A DNA stretch of 41,995 nucleotides from Ignavibacteria bacterium (GTDB lineage: Bacteria; Bacteroidota; Ignavibacteria; Kapaibacteriales; UBA2268). How positions within the stretch are numbered: the first letter of the stretch is position 1; each line of letters opens with the position of its first letter. Shown here piece after piece: positions 23,910-32,254 of the stretch. Location of the stretch: assembly GCA_016844745.1 (NCBI GenBank), contig JAERMQ010000046.1:1-41995 (forward strand). Direction: 5' to 3'. Below the pieces are notes generated by a model. It worked only from the letters and a program-made list of their open reading frames with translations. It was not told the origin of the DNA and searched no databases. A program made the position numbers and the translations under genes.

Positions 23910-24548
23910 ATGTTAAATTCAAAAATTACAAAACTGCCAAATCTAATTATTTTATTCATCCTGATGTTTTTCCCTTATTTTTTATCTCAAGCTCAAAAGC
24001 CGGGTGAATACTTCGATTCTGATGCAATAATAAAATTTAGAAACAAAAAAAATATTGATTTTAAAAAAGAAGATTCACCATTACTTGCTGAAACAAGGAA
24101 AGATTTTACCGGTTTAAAATATTACGAACCTATCGCAAAATTTTGCGTAAAGGCAAGATATACAGAGCTTAAGAAGAAAGATACAATTGATTTCGCAACT
24201 TCAAAAAAAGAAAAAACCAAGAAATTCCTTCGATTCGGAAAATTTTCATTTTCAATAGATGGTAAAGATTACGAACTTTTTGCTTATTTATATTTAGCCG
24301 GTAAGAATAAGAATGAACTCTTCCTGCCATTTACCGATTTGACAAATGAAGATGAAACCTATCATGGCGGGCGCTACTTGGATATCGAAATCTCCAAAGG
24401 AGAAGAAAATTACATTATCGATTTCAACTATGCCTATAATCCACTTTGTTCATACAATCCGAAATTTACTTGTCCCTTAGTACCCTTGGAGAATCATGTA
24501 AAGCAAAAGATTTTAGCTGGAGAGAAACTGTTCCTCAATGACAATTAA
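23910..24548 (+). CDS. DUF1684-family secreted protein
   Basis: 212 aa. An N-terminal hydrophobic segment ending FLSQAQK is a signal peptide. The rest matches DUF1684: F-x-G-L-K-Y-Y-E-P, then F-G-K-F-S-F-S-I-D-G, PFTDLTNEDETYHGGRYLD, and DFNYAYNPLCSYNPKFTCPL with PLENHVKQKILAGEKLF. The NPLC..N..F.CP block is the hallmark. Function of the family is not known. It stands alone, flanked by repeats on both sides. Confidence 0.85.
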   Translation: MLNSKITKLPNLIILFILMFFPYFLSQAQKPGEYFDSDAIIKFRNKKNIDFKKEDSPLLAETRKDFTGLKYYEPIAKFCVKARYTELKKKDTIDFATSKKEKTKKFLRFGKFSFSIDGKDYELFAYLYLAGKNKNELFLPFTDLTNEDETYHGGRYLDIEISKGEENYIIDFNYAYNPLCSYNPKFTCPLVPLENHVKQKILAGEKLFLNDN

Positions 24549-24621
24549 ATTGTCTGAATTAGGATTTATGGATTCATTGTCTGAATTAGGATTTTTAGGA
24601 TTAAAGGATGTTAGGATTTTG
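24549..24621. repeat. TTGTCTGAATTAGGATT repeat, two tandem copies
   Basis: ATTGTCTGAATTAGGATTT occurs at 24549-24567 and again at 24575-24593, followed by TTAGGATTAAAGGATGTTAGG. The single copy at 3012-3058 is the relative. It begins immediately after the DUF1684 stop codon. Confidence 0.75.
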
Positions 24622-24646
24622 AACTGATATAATCTATCAAACCATT

Positions 24647-24673
24647 CATAACTCATAACTCATAATTCATAAT
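24647..24673. repeat. CATAACTCATAACTCATAATTC simple repeat
   Basis: Reverse complement of the AATTATGAGTTATG-type repeat at 6952-7000. Non-coding. Confidence 0.55.
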
Positions 24674-24680
24674 TTTTTTC

Positions 24681-24734
24681 ATTGACCATTAACCATTAAC
24701 CTTTGACCATTAACCATTGCTCATTGACCATTGA
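24681..24734. repeat. ATTGACCATTAACCATTAAC array reaching into murE
   Basis: A degenerate series of ATTGACCATTAACC-like units runs across the murE stop codon at 24710-24712. The last seven codons of murE (QWSMSNG) are made of these units. Confidence 0.7.
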
Positions 24735-26185
24735 AGTACTGTTTCAGCATCATCGAAATGCAATCTTTCGGCACCGATTATTTGATAAGTTTCATGCCCT
24801 TTTCCGGCAATTAATATTATATCACCCTTTTTTGAATTCATATAAGCATAACCAATAGCATCTTTTCTGTCTGGTATGCATAAAACATTGCTCAGTGAAG
24901 ATTCAGGAATTCCATTTAATATTTGCTCTATAATTTGTTCCGGCTCTTCATTCCTTGGATTATCGCTTGTAATTATCGATAAATCAGCTATTGATGCAGA
25001 GATTTTCCCCATCACCGGGCGCTTCATTGCATCGCGATTACCGCCGCATCCGAATACGCATAATAAACGATTTTGAGGTTCTAAAATTTCACGGCATGTT
25101 GTGAGTGCCTTAAGCAAAGCATCGGGTGTATGAGCATAGTCTATTACGGCAACAGCGCCATTTTGCAACTTATGAGTTTGCATTCTTCCAGGCGCTCCTG
25201 AAGATTTAGATAAGCCTTCAATAACAAATTCTTCGGAAATACCCTGATTTATTGCTAAGGCTGCAGCCATAGCGGCATTGTCGATATTGAATCTCCCGAT
25301 TAATGGAGTAATAATTTCTATATTTCTTTTATCGGGTAAAACCAATTGAAATCTAATCCCTGAAAAATCAACTTTTTCATTTTTTATGATAATATCATTT
25401 TTGGATTTTCTGCCTAATTTCAACTGAATAGCTGATAAACAGCCGCGTAACATGAAATCTCCATAGTCATCGTCGCCGTTGATTATCGCTACGGTTTGTT
25501 CGTCAGCAAATTCGAACAGGAGCTTTTTAGCTTTTGCATAATTATCGATGGTATGATGATAATCCAAATGGTCGTGAGTCAGATTCGTGAAAGCTATTGC
25601 AGAAAATCTTATGGCGTCGATTCGATTCTGGCTTAAAGCATGTGATGATACTTCCATTGCAATATCGGTAATGCCATAGCTCAGGGCTTCAGAAAAAAAA
25701 CTGCATAATGAAAGCGGGTCTGGTGTAGTGTTGATAGTCGGCAATCTGCGTTCACCTAAATTAGCGCCAGTTGTGCCGATAAATCCGAATTGCTTTCCTG
25801 CTGCTTCGTAAATTGATTTCAGTAAATATGTAATCGTAGTTTTGCCGTTTGTTCCGGTTATTCCAATTATATTGAGATTGTTTGTAGGATTATCGAAATA
25901 ATTATGTGCAGCCAAAGCCAAAGCCAATCTTGAATTTTCAACCCTGACAATTGTTAAGTTGTTAGCATTTTCGGGAATTTCTTCACAGGTAATAGCAGTT
26001 GCGCCCTGGGCTGCTGCTTTATTAATGTATCCATGTCCATCGGCTTCAGCACCGCGAACTGCGATAAATAAAGAATTGGTGACAACTTTCCTTGAATCGA
26101 ATGCGATGGATGAAATAGGTATATTCAAATCACCGAAGCATTCTTTGTAATTTATATTATTTAATATTTCAGCAAGTGTTTTCAT
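24710..26185 (-). CDS. murE: UDP-MurNAc-tripeptide synthetase (meso-DAP adding)
   Basis: 491 aa Mur ligase; adds the third residue to the peptidoglycan precursor. P-loop GTNGKTT at 111-117, the KKLL carbamylated lysine (220-221), VIDYAHTPDAL, and DNPR (408-411), the motif that selects meso-diaminopimelate over lysine. Three Mur domains fit the length. It is transcribed leftwards as a single gene, separated from the hydrogenase operon by a terminator. Its final seven residues come from a dispersed repeat. Confidence 0.93.
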   Translation of the reverse strand: MKTLAEILNNINYKECFGDLNIPISSIAFDSRKVVTNSLFIAVRGAEADGHGYINKAAAQGATAITCEEIPENANNLTIVRVENSRLALALAAHNYFDNPTNNLNIIGITGTNGKTTITYLLKSIYEAAGKQFGFIGTTGANLGERRLPTINTTPDPLSLCSFFSEALSYGITDIAMEVSSHALSQNRIDAIRFSAIAFTNLTHDHLDYHHTIDNYAKAKKLLFEFADEQTVAIINGDDDYGDFMLRGCLSAIQLKLGRKSKNDIIIKNEKVDFSGIRFQLVLPDKRNIEIITPLIGRFNIDNAAMAAALAINQGISEEFVIEGLSKSSGAPGRMQTHKLQNGAVAVIDYAHTPDALLKALTTCREILEPQNRLLCVFGCGGNRDAMKRPVMGKISASIADLSIITSDNPRNEEPEQIIEQILNGIPESSLSNVLCIPDRKDAIGYAYMNSKKGDIILIAGKGHETYQIIGAERLHFDDAETVLQWSMSNG

Positions 26186-26340
26186 AATTTAAATGATACT
26201 TTCCTATTATTGTATTGAAGAAGTTCCGAAAGCAAGAATAATGTCATTCTTCCTGACTATCAATTTTTTTGAATAATTCATATTATAACAATCAGTTATT
26301 CAAATTCTAATCACAAAGTTACGAAACATGTGATAATAAA

Positions 26341-26372
26341 AAAACCGCTCGTAAAAGAATTAGAGCGGTTTT
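26341..26372 (-). terminator. Terminator after hydA
   Basis: AAAACCGCTC (26341-26350) and GAGCGGTTTT (26363-26372) form a 10-bp stem around a 12-base loop. On the minus strand a further T-run follows, so it ends the hydrogenase operon; it may also work on the plus strand. Confidence 0.8.
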
Positions 26373-26395
26373 ACATATCATTTTAATTGTTGAGA

Positions 26396-28282
26396 TTAAA
26401 CTATATATTTCCCTCTTTTAACATAATGTGTGTGAAGGAGCTTATGAGACTTATGCCCACAAGGACCGTCGGTAAGGAATTTTTCATAAATATAATTTAC
26501 GTTCGGATTCTCATGCGATTTTCTAATCGGAAGACCTGCATCCTCTTCATAGATGGCTTTGGCACGCAATTTACGAATCTCCCCCGAAGTCGGAATCGGT
26601 TGACCGCCGCCGCCAATGCAACCACCTGGACACCCCATTATTTCGATAAAATGGAAATCCGCCAGCTCCCCGGCTTTCAGCATCTCCATTACTTTCTTTG
26701 CATTTGCTGTGCCGTGAGCAATCATAAATTTAAGATTGACTCCTTCTAAAAAAGCCCATTCCGGTTTCAAACCCGTCAGTAGTACCGAAGCTTGCTTTAT
26801 ACCTTCCATACCCCGGCATGCTTCGATATTCAGGTTCTCAAACGGTACGGTTCTGCCGGTAACTAACTCATAAGCTGTGCGCAAAGCTGCTTCCATAACG
26901 CCGCCCGTAGCGCCGAATATCAAGCCTGCTCCGCTTGCCTCTCCGAATGGGTCATCGAAGTTTGACGGTGGAAGTTCCGGTAAACGCAATCCCGCTTCGC
27001 GTATCATCTGTGCTAATTCTCGCGTAGTCAATCCGAAATCCACATCCTTGAATCCGGAAGCTGTCATTTCCGGTCTGTTGCACTCGAATTTTTTTGCCGA
27101 GCACGGCATAATGGCAACAGTAACAATTTCTGCCGGGTCGATGTTGTGCTCTTCAGCATAAAATGTTTTCAATAATGAACCAAACATCTGCTGCGGAGAT
27201 TTGCAGGATGAAAGATAGTCCAAATATTCGGGATAAAAATGCTCTATATATTTTACCCAACCCGGGGAACACGATGTAAACTGAGGCAAATGCACGCTTT
27301 TATCACCATTGACAAGTGACCGTTTTAATCTCAAAAGAAGTTCAGTGCCTTCTTCCATAATCGTTAAATCGGCAGCAAAGTTAGTATCGAAAACCCGGTC
27401 AAAGCCAATCATCCTGAGAGCAGTATTTAATTGCTTAGTCATCGAATGACCGGGCGCCAATCCGAACTCCTCTCCGATAGCCGCTCTCGGCGAAGGCGCC
27501 GTTTGGCAAACCACATGCTTTTTCGGATTATCTATTGCTTCCCAAATGAAGTGTGATGGGTCGTTGGCTCTCAATGCCGCAGTCGGACAGCGGTTTATAC
27601 ACTGCCCGCAATTGATGCAGATAACTTCCGCTAAAGGCAAATCATTGAATGTTGTTATTGTAGTATCATAGCCCCTATTTGTGGACTCTAAAACGCCTAC
27701 CTCCTGAAGGTCGATACAAGTTCTTACGCAACGCTTGCAAAGTACGCATTTATCCATATCACGGACTACCGAGTAGCTCGAGTGGTCAACATTATGGCGG
27801 CGCTCAATTACATGTCCGAATCGATATGAATCGACACCATACTCTTTAGAAAGTTTTTGCAATTCACAATTTCCATTCCTGTGGCAGGAATAACATTCAC
27901 CGTAATGCTCGGAAAGCAATAAATCAATAACGTGTCTGCGAGCCTTACGAACCTGCTCGGAACTTGTTTTTATTTTCATTCTATTTGTGATTGGATAAGT
28001 GCAGGCAGCCTGAAGGGAACGCATTCCCTCAACTTCGACAACACAAATCCTGCATACACCTGCCAAACATAAATCTTCGTGATAACAAAGCGTAGGAATA
28101 TGAATATTCTGCTTTTTGCAGGCATCCAATATTGTCATACCAATCGGCACTTTATATGCTTTTCCATTAATTTCGACTTCAACTTTCGAGCCGATATCGC
28201 TTTCTAAGCCATGTGGTGCAACCTTCAATGGTTTCGATGCAACCGGTGCTCTATCACCGTTTTTTTTGCTATATTCCATCAT
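26396..28282 (-). CDS. hydA: [FeFe] hydrogenase catalytic subunit HydA (trimeric type)
   Basis: 628 aa, cytoplasmic; reduces protons or oxidises H2 with electrons shared through HydBC. Domains in order: plant-type [2Fe-2S] (C66, C77, C80, C94), the His-type [4Fe-4S] site (HYGECYSCHRNGNC, ~126-139), two [4Fe-4S] sites (DKCVLCKRC and INCGQCINRC), then the H-cluster domain and a C-terminal small-subunit-like segment (KSHENP ... THY). H-cluster motifs: TSCSPGW (336-342), MPCSAKKFE (392-400), EIMGCPGGCIGGGGQP (547-562). L1 usually reads TSCCPGW; here S339 replaces the second Cys. The small GGGAAATAAATT leader precedes the ATG. Last gene of a four-gene operon. Confidence 0.92.
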   Translation of the reverse strand: MMEYSKKNGDRAPVASKPLKVAPHGLESDIGSKVEVEINGKAYKVPIGMTILDACKKQNIHIPTLCYHEDLCLAGVCRICVVEVEGMRSLQAACTYPITNRMKIKTSSEQVRKARRHVIDLLLSEHYGECYSCHRNGNCELQKLSKEYGVDSYRFGHVIERRHNVDHSSYSVVRDMDKCVLCKRCVRTCIDLQEVGVLESTNRGYDTTITTFNDLPLAEVICINCGQCINRCPTAALRANDPSHFIWEAIDNPKKHVVCQTAPSPRAAIGEEFGLAPGHSMTKQLNTALRMIGFDRVFDTNFAADLTIMEEGTELLLRLKRSLVNGDKSVHLPQFTSCSPGWVKYIEHFYPEYLDYLSSCKSPQQMFGSLLKTFYAEEHNIDPAEIVTVAIMPCSAKKFECNRPEMTASGFKDVDFGLTTRELAQMIREAGLRLPELPPSNFDDPFGEASGAGLIFGATGGVMEAALRTAYELVTGRTVPFENLNIEACRGMEGIKQASVLLTGLKPEWAFLEGVNLKFMIAHGTANAKKVMEMLKAGELADFHFIEIMGCPGGCIGGGGQPIPTSGEIRKLRAKAIYEEDAGLPIRKSHENPNVNYIYEKFLTDGPCGHKSHKLLHTHYVKRGKYIV

Positions 28283-28416
28283 AATTTATTTCCCTTTTTA
28301 TTTTCCAATTTTTTGATTGCTATTATAATTTGAATTTTTTTGCCTATGAATGAGGCTGTGTAAAACTCATTACAGCATCTAAAGCATGAATAACAATATT
28401 TAAAACACTAATTCAT

Positions 28417-29589
28417 TTATCTACTCGAAAATATTTCATTTTCAAAATGAGTGACAATTGATATAAACGAATTTGGTGCAGATTGTCCCAAGCCACATTT
28501 CGAAGCCATTTGCATTGAACGCCCCAAATCCATTAATTCCCTGATATACGAAATTGAACATTCTCCCTGTTCGATTTTTTCTACTCCATCCAATAGTTTC
28601 TTATTCCCAACGCGGCATGGCGTGCATTGACCACATGACTCTTCGACGAAAAATTCCTGAAAGTTTTTCAATACAGACAACATATCGCGTGTTTGATTAA
28701 AAATGATAACAGAGCCGCCGGTCGATGCATCCTCGAATGAAATCGTCCTGTCGAATTGACTTCTGGGTAAGCAATAGCCCGAAGCACCGCCGATTTGCAC
28801 GGCTTTGGTCTTTCTTGCATCAACTAATTTAAGTAATTCTTTTACATTTATTCCGAATGGTACTTCATATACACCAGGTTTCCGGCAATCGCCGGAAACG
28901 GATAATAATTTCTTACCGGGAGATTTCGATGTTCCGAAAGACTTAAACCAATCTGCACCTTTCGAAATAATTACTGCTACACTTGCAAATGTTTCAACAT
29001 TATTAACGATAGTCGGATAACAGAAATATCCACGATTAACCGGAAATGGCGGGCGATTGCGGGCTTCTCCCCTATGCCCTTCCATAGATTCTATTAATGC
29101 AGATTCCTCACCACAAATATAAGCTCCGGCTCCCAGGCGAATTTCAATAGTAAAATCGAATCCGGTTCCGAGAATATTGTTCCCAAGCCGGTTCTCACTA
29201 ATCATTTGAGCAATGTAATTTTCCAATCTTCCAAGCATATAGCGATATTCGCCACGAAGATAGATGTATCCTTTTTGTGCACCAATAGCACGCCCACCTA
29301 ATGTTATTCCGTCGATAACCATGGGCAGGTAATCTGTGAGCAGCACTCTATCTTTGAAAGTACCGGGTTCGCCTTCATCCGCATTGCAGACAACGAATTT
29401 CTTTTCGGCAACGGCTGCCGATGCCAGATTCCATTTTGTACCTGTAGGAAATCCGGCGCCACCCCTTCCTTTAAGCCCGCTTTCGCGAATTTCATAAATT
29501 ATATCCTGAGGTGTTTTCTTCAGTGCTTCGATTAGTATCCGGTCATTGTAATCCGTTGGGAATAATTCCTTATTATTTATAATTGGCAT
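28417..29589 (-). CDS. hydB: NuoF-like HydB subunit, lacking the usual extra domains
   Basis: 390 aa from the ATG at 29589, which has AGGAG seven bases upstream (a longer frame opens inside hydC). It binds FMN, NAD(H) and one cluster: GRGGAGFPTGTKW, CNADEGEPGTFKDR, GAGAYICGEESALIES, GYFCYPTIVNNVET and the [4Fe-4S] ligands C319, C322, C325 in SCGQCTPC and C365. Electron-bifurcating HydB proteins are longer, with an N-terminal thioredoxin-like [2Fe-2S] part and a C-terminal 2x[4Fe-4S] ferredoxin part. Both are missing here: the protein starts near the NuoF core and ends 25 residues after C365. A non-bifurcating NADH-hydrogenase mode is therefore likely. The 134 bp between hydB and hydA hold no gene. 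Confidence 0.88.
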   Translation of the reverse strand: MPIINNKELFPTDYNDRILIEALKKTPQDIIYEIRESGLKGRGGAGFPTGTKWNLASAAVAEKKFVVCNADEGEPGTFKDRVLLTDYLPMVIDGITLGGRAIGAQKGYIYLRGEYRYMLGRLENYIAQMISENRLGNNILGTGFDFTIEIRLGAGAYICGEESALIESMEGHRGEARNRPPFPVNRGYFCYPTIVNNVETFASVAVIISKGADWFKSFGTSKSPGKKLLSVSGDCRKPGVYEVPFGINVKELLKLVDARKTKAVQIGGASGYCLPRSQFDRTISFEDASTGGSVIIFNQTRDMLSVLKNFQEFFVEESCGQCTPCRVGNKKLLDGVEKIEQGECSISYIRELMDLGRSMQMASKCGLGQSAPNSFISIVTHFENEIFSSR

Positions 29590-29599
29590 TTCGTGACTC

Positions 29600-30073
29600 C
29601 TATTTGTATTTTCTAATAATTTCAGCAACCCGATGCGGTGTCAGCTTTGTAAACACCTGCTCGTTAATTAACATAGCCGGGGATTCATCGCACATTCCGA
29701 GGCAATTAGTATATTCGAGGGAAAACTTCATATCTGAGGTTGTTTCACCGAATCTAATGCCAAGTTCCCTTTCGAGAACACGTGCAATCGAAGACTTCTC
29801 TGCCATATCGCAAGAAATGGTGCGGCATAAGCGTATTATATATTTTCCCAACCGTTTGGGGCTTAAGAATGAGTAGAACGTTACAACTCCATAAACCTCA
29901 ACTGGGTGAATATCCAGAACACGGGCTATTTCCTGTTGAGCAAATTCCGAAACATATCCGAACCGCAATTGTATATCATTGAGTATAGGTAATAAAGATT
30001 CCCTATAAGAGCCGTAATTACTGCATAATTCTTCGATTTCTTCGGTCATTGCATTTTTTTCAGATAAAAGCAT
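29600..30073 (-). CDS. hydC: NuoE-like HydC subunit
   Basis: 157 aa thioredoxin-fold protein with one [2Fe-2S] cluster: C83, C88 (LCRTISC) and C124, C128 (NCLGMC), the classic Cx4C...Cx3C. YGVVTFYSFL and the GxxxE/IPV helices are those of NuoE. It passes electrons between HydB and HydA. GAGGAG six bases upstream sets the start. It follows the response regulator by about 10 bases and precedes hydB by 10 bases. Confidence 0.9.
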   Translation of the reverse strand: MLLSEKNAMTEEIEELCSNYGSYRESLLPILNDIQLRFGYVSEFAQQEIARVLDIHPVEVYGVVTFYSFLSPKRLGKYIIRLCRTISCDMAEKSSIARVLERELGIRFGETTSDMKFSLEYTNCLGMCDESPAMLINEQVFTKLTPHRVAEIIRKYK

Positions 30074-30083
30074 TTATTACTCC

Positions 30084-30455
30084 TCAAGAATTTTTCAAAA
30101 AGAATTCTACCTTACTAATTAGTTCTGCCGATGAAACAGGCTTTTCGAGGAAATCCTGTATTGGTAGGTTGGGATTGATGCCGAAATCATAACCGGTCGC
30201 CTTCGAAATCGAAGTAAGCATAATTATTGGCTTGTTATTCCCCAATTTCCTTAGCTTTTGCGCCAAATAAAATCCGTCATCCGGTTCGGTCATCATTACA
30301 TCGAGGATAATCAGGTCGGGTATTTCCGTCTTGATTAGTTCTATTCCATCCTCAACATTACCTGCATTTACGACGCTGTAGCCCTTCGATTCGAGCAGCA
30401 TCGTCGTTGCCTCGACTATATCCGGGTCATCGTCTATGATTGCTATTTTTGACAT
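30084..30455 (-). CDS. Stand-alone response-regulator receiver
   Basis: 123 aa; a single receiver domain: acidic pocket DDD (8-10), phosphorylation site D52 (IILDVMM), T/S switch (MLTS) and EKP with K105. There is no output domain. It is the first gene of the hydrogenase operon, and GGAG precedes its ATG. It probably takes phosphate from a kinase encoded elsewhere and signals through protein contact, perhaps to hydrogenase expression or activity; that link is inferred from position only. Confidence 0.85.
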   Translation of the reverse strand: MSKIAIIDDDPDIVEATTMLLESKGYSVVNAGNVEDGIELIKTEIPDLIILDVMMTEPDDGFYLAQKLRKLGNNKPIIMLTSISKATGYDFGINPNLPIQDFLEKPVSSAELISKVEFFLKNS

Positions 30456-30490
30456 TTGAACTCCATAAAAATCTGAAAATCTGGTTCTTT

Positions 30491-30628
30491 TTTTAGGCTT
30501 TTAGGCTTTTAGGCTTTTAGGCTTTTAGGCTTTTAGGCTTTTAGGCTTTTAGGCTTTTTTAGGCTTTTAGGCTTTTAGGCTTTTAGGCTTTTAGGCTTTT
30601 AGGCTTTTAGGCTTTTAGGCTTTTAGGC
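30491..30628. repeat. TTTTAGGC tandem array (17 units)
   Basis: Eight exact TTTTAGGC units (30491-30554), one 10-base unit with two extra T, then eight exact units (30565-30628). It lies 36 bases before the ATG of the receiver gene (minus strand), so inside the leader or promoter of the hydrogenase operon. The unit length of eight makes unit-number change alter spacing. Confidence 0.95.
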
Positions 30629-30680
30629 AAATTGGTGATAATTGATTTATATCTTATCCTTTCAAATCAGCCCAATATCC

Positions 30681-30736
30681 AACAGTCTAACAGTCTAACA
30701 TTCTAATAGCCTAATAGTCTAAAAGCCTACAGCCTA
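30681..30736. repeat. Degenerate CAGTCTAA/AGCCTAA array
   Basis: Seven imperfect 7-8-base units (CAGTCTAA, CATTCTAA, TAGCCTAA, AAGCCTA...). GCCTAAAA is the reverse complement of the TTTTAGGC unit, so this is an inverted, decayed partner of the array at 30491-30628. Confidence 0.75.
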
Positions 30737-30737
30737 T

Positions 30738-31106
30738 AAATAATAAACGAAATATTTTTGTAAGTACACTCATTTTCTGCGTATATATCATTTTTTTCCA
30801 TTTAATTACCAACATCTTGTTATTTATTTCACAACAAATATCATATATATTATTTAAGTAATTCAAAATTAAAATTATTTCACAGAGAGGTCAAATAAAT
30901 TATTAATTTTGTATTTGTGTGTTATTCAAATTGTTAATGATTTTTTTTGTTTCCGGATTGAAAGAAAATCATTTGTAATAGCTACAGCAGGGGAATCCCA
31001 TATTTGTTTGGATAACCTTAATTTGTCACTTTAGAGCAACATTAATTTGTTGCTAATAGTTATTATTGGTTAAAGAATTGTTATGGTTATATTATAATGT
31101 TAAAGA
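30738..31106. other. AT-rich gap between the hydrogenase operon and rsgA
   Basis: No gene. TAATTTTG at 30904-30911 fits the -7 consensus on the plus strand but is 196 bases before rsgA. A small palindrome, AGCAACA (31035-31041) and TGTTGCT (31048-31054), lies 53 bases before rsgA and could be an operator. Divergent promoters for both sides must be here; I could not fix the minus-strand one. Confidence 0.4.
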
Positions 31107-32225
31107 ATGATTGAATTGGAAAAGTTTGGCTGGGAAGCATATTTCCAGGATGAATTTAATAGGTTAGCAAAGGAAGAATTGCTGCCAGCCCGCATTATTA
31201 TTGAAAATAAGAATAATTTCACTATACAGTGCAGAAGCGGCATATATAAAGCCAAGGCAGCCGGTAAATTACTATATAACAAACGGACTCCTTCGGAAAT
31301 GCCGAAAGTAGGCGATTGGGTTGCAATTGCAGAACCCAAAATTGAACCTGTTACCATACATCATGTATTACCACGAAAATCCAAACTATCGCGTAATATT
31401 CCTGCAAATCGAAACGAAGAGCAGGTAATTGCAGCAAATGTTGATTTATTATTCATTGTCCATTCTCTTGAATTGCCCTTGAACATAAGACGAATAGAGC
31501 GTGAATTGGTATCGGCTGATGATTACGGTATTGTGCCGGTGATTATACTGAACAAATTCGATTTGTATTATGAAGATGTCCAACATCTGCCGGATGTTGG
31601 ACATCTTCATAATCTGATGATTGAAGATTCTCAAAATCCGACTCAAGAACAATTAAAGAGCCTGATGAGCGAAGAATTGAGTTTGTTGCCTACTGACATA
31701 CGAATTATAATTTCATGCTGTATAACCGGAATTGGAATAGAGGATATCAAAAGCGAAATTCCATCTGGTAAAACCGCTGTATTCATAGGTCCATCCGGCA
31801 CAGGTAAATCAACAATTATTAATTTATTAGCCGGACGTGAAGTCCAGAAAACTGCCAATGTACGCGAGTTTGATTCGAAAGGCATGCATACAACTACGCG
31901 TCGAGAACTTATTTCAATTCCCGACGGCGGCTCGATTATCGATAGTCCGGGGATGAGGCAAATTGCGCTTTGGGAGACCGACTACGGATTTGCTGAAGCA
32001 TTCAAGGATATTGAGGAATTGGCGCTGTCATGCAGATTTTCAAATTGCACGCATATTTCGGAAGATGGCTGTGCAGTGATAAAAGCTGTGGAAACGGGCG
32101 CTATTACTTATGAACGATATGATAATTACCTGAAAATGGCTGAGGAAATCGAGGTTGTCGATAATAAGAGAACTAAAGTGCTGTCATTGCGCGAAAAGAA
32201 GAGGTATGGGAAGAAGAATAAATAG
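31107..32225 (+). CDS. rsgA: Ribosome small subunit-dependent GTPase RsgA
   Basis: 372 aa circularly permuted GTPase that matures the 30S subunit. An N-terminal OB-fold region (~25-95, VGDWVAI) comes first, then G4 NKFD (149-152), G1 GPSGTGKST (228-236), G3 DSPGMR (279-284) and a zinc knuckle (C309, C314, H316, C322). Residues ~154-169, just after NKFD, are encoded by a perfect palindrome (31567-31613) that is repeated between genes at 7028-7060. The rest of the protein is normal, so the insertion is probably tolerated in a loop. Confidence 0.92.
   Translation: MIELEKFGWEAYFQDEFNRLAKEELLPARIIIENKNNFTIQCRSGIYKAKAAGKLLYNKRTPSEMPKVGDWVAIAEPKIEPVTIHHVLPRKSKLSRNIPANRNEEQVIAANVDLLFIVHSLELPLNIRRIERELVSADDYGIVPVIILNKFDLYYEDVQHLPDVGHLHNLMIEDSQNPTQEQLKSLMSEELSLLPTDIRIIISCCITGIGIEDIKSEIPSGKTAVFIGPSGTGKSTIINLLAGREVQKTANVREFDSKGMHTTTRRELISIPDGGSIIDSPGMRQIALWETDYGFAEAFKDIEELALSCRFSNCTHISEDGCAVIKAVETGAITYERYDNYLKMAEEIEVVDNKRTKVLSLREKKRYGKKNK
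31567..31613. repeat. Palindromic element inside rsgA
   Basis: Arms 31567-31587 and 31593-31613 are perfect 21-bp complements with the loop TGCCG. The inner 33 bases (31574-31606) are 30/33 identical to 7028-7060. The reading frame passes through as EDVQHLPDVGHLH without a stop. Confidence 0.92.
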
Positions 32226-32254
32226 GAATGTGAATATATTAAAAGCATATAATT

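Noticed and set aside
30491..30736. Possible CRISPR-like array
   Set aside because: The units are 8 bp and contiguous, with no spacers and no cas genes; it is a simple tandem repeat.
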